Source: Paenibacillaceae bacterium
Lineage (GTDB): Bacteria; Bacillota; Bacilli; Paenibacillales; Paenibacillaceae
NCBI GenBank assembly: GCA_004134985.1
Contig: REGQ01000004.1
Span: 62,001 to 126,000, forward strand
Length of the DNA: 64,000 nt
Reading direction: 5' to 3'
Under the pieces are notes generated by a model. The model saw nothing but the letters and a program-made list of their open reading frames with translations, was not told the DNA's origin and did not search any database. The position numbers were made by a program, and so were the translations under genes. This document shows, piece after piece, positions 57,027-64,000 of this stretch (position 1 is its first letter; each line of letters starts with the position of its first letter).

Positions 57027-58787
57027 ATGTCTCGGGGAAGCAATAAACCATGGTTCACAATTCGTAAAAAGCTGCTTATTATTTCATTATCGCTACTTAT
57101 TCTCCCAATCGTTTCTCTAGGTCTTTCTACCTATTCAGTATCCGTTAGGGAGACTGAAGCGATCGTCAAGGACGGGCTCAAAAACAATGTCAGGCTAACT
57201 ATCGAGATGATGGGGCTGCTGGAAAATTCGGTGCAGAACGGTTCAAAAACACTTGAAATGGCCCAGGAAGAAATGCGGAAGCTGTTGCTTGGCGAAAAGA
57301 AGGAAGACGGCAGCAGGGAAATTAACCGCAAAATCGATTTGGGTGAAAACGGCTACTTTTATGTGATTGATGAAAAGGGCAAGCTGCTTGCTCATCCGTC
57401 CAAAGAAGGGGAGAACATCTGGGATTCCCAATCCTCCTCGGGCGTCTATTATATTCAGGAAGCGATACATAAAGGGCTGGAAGGCGGCGGATTCACACAT
57501 TATAGCTGGCCGCTGCCTGCACCAAATGATAGTGAAGAGGGCACTAAGGTCATTTATTCCGAAGTGTTCTCCGACTGGGGCTGGATCGTAGCGGCAGGTT
57601 CCTATGAGCGCGATTTTGAGGGTGGCATACAGGCCATTCTCAGTACAATGCTGCTCACGCTGATAATATGCCTTGCGGTCGGCGCGATCGTTGTCGCCGT
57701 GTTCTCCCGCAATATATCGCGTCCGCTGCTATTTATCACCGCCCAGTCCGAGCGGATGGCGGAGGGGGACCTGACTGCCGAGCCGCTGCCGCAGACCCGT
57801 CGCGATGAGATGGGACGGCTGACAGGCGCGTTCAATCAATTGCTTGAGTATTTAAAACAGCTTGTGGGCAATTTGAAGCTCAGTTCGAATAATTTGAACA
57901 CTTCGGCGAGGTCGCTGGCGTCCGTCATTGCAGAGACGACCGCCGCGGCTCAGCACACGACCACTTCTATTTCGGAGGTGGCGCACAGCAGCGAAACACA
58001 GGCACGAAGTGTACAGGACGCTTCGAGGGCGATGCAGGACATGGCGTCCGGCATCCAGCGGATCGCGGAAATGTCTGCGAGCGCGTATGATGCTTCGACA
58101 TCCACGCTTGAAGAAGCAGAGACTGGCAATCAACTGGTGTTGGAATCGATTGAACAAATGAAAGTGGTTAGCGCTACGATGGAACGATTGCGCGCCGCAA
58201 TTGACAGTCTCGGCGACAACTCGCGGGAAATCGGAGAAATTGCGGTGACGATCAAGGAGATTTCATCACAGACGAACATGCTGGCATTGAATGCAGCCAT
58301 CGAGGCGTCCCGGGCGGGCGAGCATGGAAGAGGGTTTGCGGTTGTTGCCGACGAGATTCGGAAGCTGGCCAACCGTTCGAATGAATCGGCCATGCAGGTG
58401 GAGGCGTTAACGGAAACAATTCGCGGCGAAATTGGCGACGCGATGACGTCGATGGCGAAGGGAACTCATGAAGTGAGCGAAGGTGTTCAAGCCATCGGGA
58501 GAACGGGCACAGCCTTTGACCTGATTTTGAATGCGACCCGCAACACAGTAGATCATGTTCAGGAAGCATCCGCAGCCGCTGAGCAAATGTCGGCCGGATC
58601 GGAACAGATTTCCGCTTCCTTGCAGGAGATTGAGCAATCATCGGTTCAGACAGCCGGATCTGCGCAATCGGTGTCCGCAGCTACGCAGGAGCAGCTTGCC
58701 TCCCTGGAGGAAATTTCGGCGTCGGCTGACCGGTTGAACGAACTGGCGGAGGCTATGCGGCAATTGACATCACGATTTAAATTGTAG
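57027..58787 (+). CDS. Methyl-accepting chemotaxis protein
   Basis: 586 residues from ATG 57027 (GGGTGGAGTG ahead). Membrane segments at about 12-35 and 205-228, an sCache-type sensor between them ([20 protein letters not shown]), HAMP, then the conserved hairpin tip [22 protein letters not shown]. Senses an unknown small molecule and signals via CheA/CheW. Confidence 0.94.
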   Translation: MSRGSNKPWFTIRKKLLIISLSLLILPIVSLGLSTYSVSVRETEAIVKDGLKNNVRLTIEMMGLLENSVQNGSKTLEMAQEEMRKLLLGEKKEDGSREINRKIDLGENGYFYVIDEKGKLLAHPSKEGENIWDSQSSSGVYYIQEAIHKGLEGGGFTHYSWPLPAPNDSEEGTKVIYSEVFSDWGWIVAAGSYERDFEGGIQAILSTMLLTLIICLAVGAIVVAVFSRNISRPLLFITAQSERMAEGDLTAEPLPQTRRDEMGRLTGAFNQLLEYLKQLVGNLKLSSNNLNTSARSLASVIAETTAAAQHTTTSISEVAHSSETQARSVQDASRAMQDMASGIQRIAEMSASAYDASTSTLEEAETGNQLVLESIEQMKVVSATMERLRAAIDSLGDNSREIGEIAVTIKEISSQTNMLALNAAIEASRAGEHGRGFAVVADEIRKLANRSNESAMQVEALTETIRGEIGDAMTSMAKGTHEVSEGVQAIGRTGTAFDLILNATRNTVDHVQEASAAAEQMSAGSEQISASLQEIEQSSVQTAGSAQSVSAATQEQLASLEEISASADRLNELAEAMRQLTSRFKL

Positions 58788-58806
58788 GATAGAGGAGAGA
58801 TCATCT

Positions 58807-59760
58807 GTGCAAGTTACAGCGCTTGGAGAAGTATTGATTGATTTTACACCCGCGGGCAGCTCGGCTGCCGGCAATGTGCAGTTCGAGCAAAATCCTGGAG
58901 GAGCGCCGGCGAATGTGCTGGCGGCGCTGGCCAAGCTTGGGGTAGAAACTGCTTTTATCGGCAAAGTTGGCAGCGATCAATTCGGCCGCTATTTGCTGGA
59001 CACATTGACGGGCTGCGGCATTGATGCTTCGGGCGTCGTGCTGGATGCTGAAGCGAATACGACGCTTGCCTTCGTGCATCTGGCCGCAGATGGCGACCGT
59101 ACGTTCAGTTTCTATCGCAATCCCGGTGCTGATCAGTTGTTGAAACCGGAAGAAGTGAACACAGCGTTGATTGAGAATAGCAAAGTATTTCACTTCGGGT
59201 CGATCTCTATGACGCATCAGCCGGCGGCCGATGCCACGCGCCGCGCACTGCAAGCGGCCAAGGCTGGCGGTCAGCTTGTTTCGTTCGATCCGAACTTGCG
59301 CCCTGCGCTCTGGGATGATCTTGAGCGGGCGAAGGAAATTATTCGCGAGGGCTTGGCAGCATCCGACATTGTTAAGCTGTCAGAGGAGGAGCTTGTGTTC
59401 CTGACCGATGACGAGCAGCTTGACAGGGCGGCCCGGCGTGTGGCAAGCGAGTATAATATTCAGCTTCTCCTGGTTACGCTGGGCGAGAAGGGCTGCTATT
59501 ATCTTCTGGGAGATACAGCGGGTTCCGTACCATCTTACAAAGTCAAAGCTGTTGACACCACGGGCGCAGGAGATTCGTTCCTCGGCGGTTTTCTGTACAA
59601 ACTGCTGGAGGATGGCAGAGCGTTGACGTTGTGGAGCGAGGAAGAGCTTGCGGCCGCACTGTCCTTCGCATGTGCGATGGCAGCGCTTGTCACGACGAAG
59701 AAGGGCGCCATTCCGGCGATGCCTTCCAAGGAAGAAATCGAGGCGCTGCTGGGCAGCTAG
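58807..59760 (+). CDS. PfkB-family carbohydrate kinase (fructokinase-like)
   Basis: 317 residues starting with GTG (GGAGAG ahead). QNPGGAPANVLAALAKLG, the FDPNLRPALWDD segment and the DTTGAGDSFLGGF anion-hole/catalytic motif near 253. Likely phosphorylates fructose; sugar specificity not certain. 19 bp after the chemoreceptor stop. Confidence 0.93.
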   Translation: MQVTALGEVLIDFTPAGSSAAGNVQFEQNPGGAPANVLAALAKLGVETAFIGKVGSDQFGRYLLDTLTGCGIDASGVVLDAEANTTLAFVHLAADGDRTFSFYRNPGADQLLKPEEVNTALIENSKVFHFGSISMTHQPAADATRRALQAAKAGGQLVSFDPNLRPALWDDLERAKEIIREGLAASDIVKLSEEELVFLTDDEQLDRAARRVASEYNIQLLLVTLGEKGCYYLLGDTAGSVPSYKVKAVDTTGAGDSFLGGFLYKLLEDGRALTLWSEEELAAALSFACAMAALVTTKKGAIPAMPSKEEIEALLGS

Positions 59761-59785
59761 TAGCTAATTATACCGTTACAAAAAA

Positions 59786-59826
59786 ACCGCCTGCAAAATT
59801 CGGTCAATGCCGATTTAGCAGGCGGT
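59786..59826 (+). terminator. Terminator of the sugar kinase
   Basis: ACCGCCTGC/GCAGGCGGT with inner AAAT.CGG/CCGATTT pairing, followed by a T-rich run. Confidence 0.8.
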
Positions 59827-59981
59827 ATTTCGTTTGTTTGATCCTAATTCGCCGGACAGACGTTCCGCTAGAACGTCTGCCTTCAGAATCGCATGCAGGG
59901 TGACTTTCGGGCAAATAACGGAACCTGTGTCTGCTTGCATCACAGACGAGGTCGGATGAACATCGTCATGCCTTTGTTTTT

Positions 59982-60248
59982 TTATGCCTCCTGATTGAAG
60001 GACTCGACCAAAGATCTTGCCCGCGCCTCGTCTTTTCTCAGCACTTTCAATTGCCGGACGGAGCCGCTCACGGAGACGGTTTTTGCCTTGATATCCTGCG
60101 CTTTCAAATACGCCTGTAGCCGGTCAATCTGTTCCGCACGCGTGCCGCCCTCAGATTTGACGGTCAACCATCTTTGTTTTGCTTTAACCGCGGCGAAGAT
60201 GATCGCCGCAACGACAATTGCGGCCACAATGATCCACACCACATACAT
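59982..60248 (-). CDS. Small membrane-anchored protein
   Basis: 88 residues: one N-terminal membrane helix (VVWIIVAAIVVAAIIFAAV), then a soluble mixed alpha/beta part (AQDIKAKTVSVSGSVRQLKVLR). CAGGGAGGTAA precedes the ATG. Function unknown. Confidence 0.75.
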   Translation of the reverse strand: MYVVWIIVAAIVVAAIIFAAVKAKQRWLTVKSEGGTRAEQIDRLQAYLKAQDIKAKTVSVSGSVRQLKVLRKDEARARSLVESFNQEA

Positions 60249-60402
60249 TCCTGATTACCTCCCTGATATTTGCTTTAATAATAAGTAAGCGCCCTTCTGT
60301 TCTATGTCTATTCGCCGGACCTTCATTTCCATGACAACGGATTTTGCTATAGAATAAAAAGAACGAGACAGATTACCGAAATAGCTAAGGGAGACATTAT
60401 AT

Positions 60403-61272
60403 ATGATCGTCATCGGATTGACTGGATGGGGCGACCATGACTCGCTTTATCCGGACAGGGAAGCGGCGAAGCAAAAATTGAAAAGTTATGCAGCGTGGTT
60501 TGAGACGGTGGAGGTGGACAGTTCCTTCTATGCGGTGCAATCCCTTCAGAATATGGGAAACTGGACTAACAATACACCGGAATCCTTCCGTTTTATTGTA
60601 AAAGCCTATCAGGGTATGACAGGACATACCCGGGGCAAAATTCCGTTTGATGATGAACAGGCGATGTACGATGCATTTCACGCCTCCTTGGCCCCGATGC
60701 TGGAAGCGGGCAAGCTGCAGACGGTGTTGTTCCAGTATCCGCCCTGGTTCGACTGTACGAGGGAAAATGTGGACAAGCTGCGCGAGACGAAAGCCCGTAT
60801 GGAAGGGGTGACTTGCGCGCTGGAATTTCGTCATCAAAGCTGGTTCGGTCCGGAGATGGCTGATAGAACGCTCGCTTTTATGCGTCGGGAAGGCTGGGTA
60901 CATACGGTATGCGATGAGCCGCAGGCAGGCATGGGCAGCATACCGATTGTCGAAGATGCCACAGATGATCAGCTGACGCTCGTTCGCTTCCACGGTCGCA
61001 ATACAGCGGGATGGCAGGCAAGTTCCCAGCCCAACTGGCGCGAAGTTCGTTATTTGTACCGCTATACGGAACAGGAGTTGGAGGAATGGATGAACCGTCT
61101 TCGCCGTCTGGAGCAAAAGTCGCAGCAGGTGTGCGTAGTGTTCAACAACAATTCCGGCGGGGATGCCGCAGACAATGCCAAGCAGTTGATGGGGATGCTC
61201 GGTCAGCTTCCGCCGCGCGGGACCTTCGAGATCATCCGTCCGGATGAGCCTGAGCAGCTTGAGCTGTTCTAA
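60403..61272 (+). CDS. DUF72 / YecE family protein
   Basis: 289 residues. VIGLTGWGDHDSLYP, FETVEVDSSFYAVQSLQ, FIVKAYQGMTGH, FQYPPWF, EFRHQSW and VVFNNNSGGDAADNAKQL match the DUF72 TIM-barrel family. Biochemical function not established. Confidence 0.92.
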   Translation: MIVIGLTGWGDHDSLYPDREAAKQKLKSYAAWFETVEVDSSFYAVQSLQNMGNWTNNTPESFRFIVKAYQGMTGHTRGKIPFDDEQAMYDAFHASLAPMLEAGKLQTVLFQYPPWFDCTRENVDKLRETKARMEGVTCALEFRHQSWFGPEMADRTLAFMRREGWVHTVCDEPQAGMGSIPIVEDATDDQLTLVRFHGRNTAGWQASSQPNWREVRYLYRYTEQELEEWMNRLRRLEQKSQQVCVVFNNNSGGDAADNAKQLMGMLGQLPPRGTFEIIRPDEPEQLELF

Positions 61273-61330
61273 GCTTGTCCGTATAATCAACCGCCGTCGC
61301 CGGCATAATAAATTCGTAAAAATAAGCAGG

Positions 61331-61365
61331 TTGACATTCTTAACTGTAACTGATATTATTACAGT
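61331..61365 (+). promoter_or_regulatory. Promoter and dyad operator of the Rrf2 gene
   Basis: -35 TTGACA (61331-61336), 17 bp, -10 TATTAT (61354-61359). A dyad ACTGTAA...TTACAGT (61343-61349 and 61359-61365) brackets the -10, typical of Rrf2 autorepression. Confidence 0.8.
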
Positions 61366-61387
61366 ATGAAACGGGGTGCCGTTGCTT

Positions 61388-61816
61388 ATGAACAGCGAAT
61401 TTACAATAGCCGTCCACAGTCTTGTGATGTTGGCGAATTTGCCGGAACGAATGGCTTCGAGTGAGTCGATCGCTGAGAATGTTCAGACCAATCCGGCACG
61501 AGTGCGCAAAGTGATGAGCTGTCTCAAGCGCGGAGGCTTCGTGGAAACGCGCGAAGGTATGCGTGGAGGATACCGGTTGACGATTGATCCGCAGACGGCA
61601 ACACTTGGCGATGTATACCGCGTAATGGCGCAGGGCTCGCTAATGCCGAGCTGGTGCTCAGGCGATCCGGATATGGATTGTATAGTCGGATCGAATATGC
61701 GGGAAGTGATGGATAGCATATTCTGCCGTGCCGAGCGTCAGTTGGAACAGTTTTTCAGCGGGATTGCTATTGCGGATGTGCTGGATCAGATTCATCATCG
61801 TGATCAGACGGTTTGA
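61388..61816 (+). CDS. Rrf2-family transcriptional repressor
   Basis: 142 residues from ATG 61388. N-terminal winged helix (FTIAVHSLVMLANLPE, TNPARVRKVMSCLKRGGFVET, GGYRLTIDP). Cysteines in SWCSGDPDMDC and FCRAE could hold an iron-sulfur or redox switch. Autoregulated through the adjacent dyad. Neighbour of thioredoxin, so redox sensing is plausible. Confidence 0.88.
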   Translation: MNSEFTIAVHSLVMLANLPERMASSESIAENVQTNPARVRKVMSCLKRGGFVETREGMRGGYRLTIDPQTATLGDVYRVMAQGSLMPSWCSGDPDMDCIVGSNMREVMDSIFCRAERQLEQFFSGIAIADVLDQIHHRDQTV

Positions 61817-61964
61817 AACGCGTATCGGAGCTTTGGGCGCGCAGGCAAGCGATAAGTTGATGTGAAGGGGTTTCCCTTAACATATGGCAGCACTTTTTTT
61901 CGAACAGCGGCCGTTTCGTGCATCGCGAAACGACAAATATTTAGTGAAGAGAGGATGAATTCAA

Positions 61965-62276
61965 ATGGCAGTAGCTTTGACTAAAGAGAATTTTAAAGAA
62001 GTTACAGAAAGCGGCGTATCCCTGGTAGACTTCTGGGCGCCATGGTGCGGACCTTGCAAAATGCAGCTCCCAATTGTAGAAGAACTGTCCGGCGAGCTTG
62101 CTGGCCAAGCATCGATCGGTAAAGTAAACGTGGATGAGGAGCCTGAATTGGCTTCACAATTCGGCGTAATGAGCATTCCTACACTCATTTTGTTCAAAGA
62201 CGGTCAACCCGTTGACAAAATGGTAGGCTTGCAAAGCAAAGACGCTTTGAAAACCAAAATCTCCAACCAACTGTAA
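61965..62276 (+). CDS. trxA: Thioredoxin
   Basis: 103 residues, WCGPCK active site (C28, C31), cis-Pro in SIPTLILFK. Start behind GAAGAGAGGATG. General disulfide reductant. Confidence 0.95.
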   Translation: MAVALTKENFKEVTESGVSLVDFWAPWCGPCKMQLPIVEELSGELAGQASIGKVNVDEEPELASQFGVMSIPTLILFKDGQPVDKMVGLQSKDALKTKISNQL

Positions 62277-62326
62277 TCTGCTTTCGGCAGATGAACACAA
62301 GCAATAACTGCTGGTTAACGGCAGAC

Positions 62327-62371
62327 AAGAACCCTGTTTCTTCCCAAAGGAGGAACGGGGTTCTTTTTTTT
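62327..62371 (+). terminator. Terminator of trxA
   Basis: AAGAACCC/GGGTTCTT outer stem with inner GTTTCTTCC/GGAGGAAC, then TTTTTT. Confidence 0.9.
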
Positions 62372-62449
62372 ATATTCTGTTGCAACAAATTACCATTCGA
62401 CTGCGTTTAGACTTATAGGAATATCATTCATTATGGGGAGGGTTCACAC

Positions 62450-64000
62450 TTGAAGCATAAGAAAAATAAGAAATCTTCGAAAAAACAGGTTCTTTTGACG
62501 TTATCTACTGCCTTGGCATTGACAACAGCATTGCCAGCAGCGGCGCATGCCGATGAGCGAATATATAGCAGCGCTGCAGGCCAGCAATCACTGCCGCCCG
62601 CTGAGTGGACACCAGCCAGCAAAGCAGAAGGGCCGCAGACGTCAGTCACTTCGGACCAAGGCGGGTCTGAAACACAGACTGAATCGCCGGACAAAGCAAA
62701 GATAAGCAAAGAGAAAGCGGTTTCTCTGGCCAAGGAACTTGTCAGCATTCCCGATGACTACACATTGCAGAGCACATCTTTTAATACCGAAACGTTATCA
62801 GCAGGCAAGCGTACGGTCTGGAACCTCTATTTTGCAAAAAAAGTGAAAAATAGAAACGTCGGCAGCATCAATGTATCAATCGATGCTACAAGCGGGGAGC
62901 TGCGAGGCTATTCAACGTATTTGGATGATCCTACCCGCAAGCCGGTCTATCCTCCCAAGGTTGACCGTGCTGCAGCACAACAGATTGCAACGGAGTTTAT
63001 TGGCAAAGTCAGTCCGAAATACAAGGATGAGCTCGTTTATAATGCGGATTTCGGCATTGAGTTCCGTCCCCCGCTGAACGGTGACGTCCGTTATTCCTTG
63101 CGGTACGACCGGCTTGTCAATGATGTTGCCTTCAAGGACAACTTTATCGATATTGAAGTGGACGGCGAAGGCCATATTATGCAGTATTCGATTCGCTGGG
63201 ATGATACCGTCACCTTCGACAATGAAAAGCCAGGCATTACGCTGGAACAGGCAACAGCCAAAATCCGCGAACAGGCCGCCCTGGAACTCAGCTATCTTAC
63301 GAATTACAATATAAAATCACCTGCGGAGCCGCATTTGACCTATAGCATGCCGTCGTTTATGCTGAGTGCCAAGGATGGCAGCGTCTGGTCGCCTTATGAA
63401 CAATCGCGCAAGCCGAATACGACAAAACCGGTTAATGAATCGTCATTGGGAGCCAAGCCAACCGGCGGCAAGAAGCTGGATGCGGAGCAATCAGCAGCAG
63501 CAGTGAAAGCGGCCTTTACGCTCCCGGAAGGAGCCGAGCTTACTGACAGTGGCTTCAACGAATACGAGAACGAGTACACAGGGCGAACGGTTTCCGCCTG
63601 GAATTTGAACTGGTCAATCAAGAAGGACGGCAAGCAGGCGGGCTCTGCATGGGCATCGATTAACAGCCAAACTGGGCAAGTAACCAATTACTCCTATTAC
63701 ATGGATAACGATTACGCGCGCCAAAGCGGTCAGAAAATAACCACAATAACATATGAAGCGGCAGAGAAGAAAGCTTTGGAAGTCATCAAGAAGCAGCTTC
63801 CGGGCTACGTGCACGAGCTTTACTTGCAAGATGACAGCGAACGCTATGCTACTTACAGCAAAGAAGATGTGGACAGCATCCGGGACTACTCATTTTCATT
63901 CCAGCGCCGGGTTAATGGCGCCCTCGTTGATAGTGATGGGGTTTATATATCCGTTAATGCGATCACCGGGGAGGTCAGAAACTACAATGTACAACTCTCT
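62450..64000 (+). CDS. YcdB/YcdC-repeat secreted protein, truncated at window end
   Basis: 517 codons visible, open to the edge. TTG start behind GGGGAGGG. Signal peptide (KKQVLLTLSTALALTTALPAAAHA), a Ser/Thr-rich linker, then repeats such as EKAVSLAKELVSIPDDY, KVDRAAAQQIATEFIGKVSP and AEKKALEVIKKQLPGYVH, each followed by a strand unit like GSINVSIDATSGEL, the PepSY-like YcdB/YcdC pattern. Family members often carry SLH domains at the C-terminus, which would lie beyond the window. Confidence 0.85.
   Translation, partial: MKHKKNKKSSKKQVLLTLSTALALTTALPAAAHADERIYSSAAGQQSLPPAEWTPASKAEGPQTSVTSDQGGSETQTESPDKAKISKEKAVSLAKELVSIPDDYTLQSTSFNTETLSAGKRTVWNLYFAKKVKNRNVGSINVSIDATSGELRGYSTYLDDPTRKPVYPPKVDRAAAQQIATEFIGKVSPKYKDELVYNADFGIEFRPPLNGDVRYSLRYDRLVNDVAFKDNFIDIEVDGEGHIMQYSIRWDDTVTFDNEKPGITLEQATAKIREQAALELSYLTNYNIKSPAEPHLTYSMPSFMLSAKDGSVWSPYEQSRKPNTTKPVNESSLGAKPTGGKKLDAEQSAAAVKAAFTLPEGAELTDSGFNEYENEYTGRTVSAWNLNWSIKKDGKQAGSAWASINSQTGQVTNYSYYMDNDYARQSGQKITTITYEAAEKKALEVIKKQLPGYVHELYLQDDSERYATYSKEDVDSIRDYSFSFQRRVNGALVDSDGVYISVNAITGEVRNYNVQLS

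Overview
The window looks like a chromosomal segment of a Paenibacillus-type Firmicute (inference from the mix of SLH-domain, YcdB-type, CpsB/YwqE-type and Rrf2 genes, AGGAGG-type ribosome sites with frequent TTG/GTG starts, and a Bacillus-type LexA box). It has two large blocks, each apparently a coordinated system, followed by ordinary housekeeping genes.

Block 1 (about 0.5-24.8 kb, all minus strand, read right to left) is a phage-tail cluster with no capsid, portal, terminase, integrase or replication gene. In order of transcription: a 908-residue single-chain RNA polymerase of the YonO/RdRP-like type (DYDGD catalytic motif), a zinc-ribbon protein, two unrecognised proteins, a major tail (tube) protein, two tail-assembly-chaperone-like proteins, a 1865-residue tape measure, a distal tail protein, a tail-tip protein, two secreted stalk-domain proteins, a 1430-residue tail fibre with carbohydrate-binding repeats and a seven-fold propeller-like repeat, a decayed second holin, an intact holin and an amidase endolysin. 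The promoter in front of the polymerase carries a 13/14 match to the Bacillus LexA box on its -35. The best reading is a DNA-damage-inducible, non-contractile tailocin (phage-tail-like bacteriocin) that brings its own RNA polymerase.

Flanking and linking genes (25-29.9 kb): an MBL-fold hydrolase overlapping a cyclic-nucleotide-binding/SLC13 transporter fusion, a small membrane protein, a 115-bp inverted-repeat element and a LapA-type protein.

Block 2 (30-56 kb) is an exopolysaccharide locus. A PQQ-type propeller gene, a serine-acetyltransferase-like gene and a small unknown gene have promoters sharing a TTATTCA-N3-TGAATAA palindrome just after the -10. Then comes an almost gapless plus-strand operon: Wzz-type co-polymerase, BY-kinase, a probable EAR/epsC antitermination RNA, GalU, initiating phosphoglycosyl transferase, a MurA-like enolpyruvyl transferase, UDP-glucuronate 4-epimerase, flippase, three GT4 glycosyltransferases, Wzy-type polymerase, GDP-mannose synthesis enzyme, UDP-glucose dehydrogenase, an SLH surface protein and a membrane partner. 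A convergent XRE regulator ends it. Predicted precursors are UDP-Glc, UDP-GlcA, UDP-GalA and GDP-Man. The matching PHP-type tyrosine phosphatase lies 20 kb from the kinase, beyond glnS and a repeat-rich stretch (four stem-loops and an 8.5-copy 40-bp minisatellite).

The right end (56-64 kb) holds a small Cys/His protein, a chemoreceptor with a structured leader, a PfkB sugar kinase, a DUF72 protein, an autoregulated Rrf2 repressor, thioredoxin and the start of a YcdB-type secreted protein cut by the window edge.
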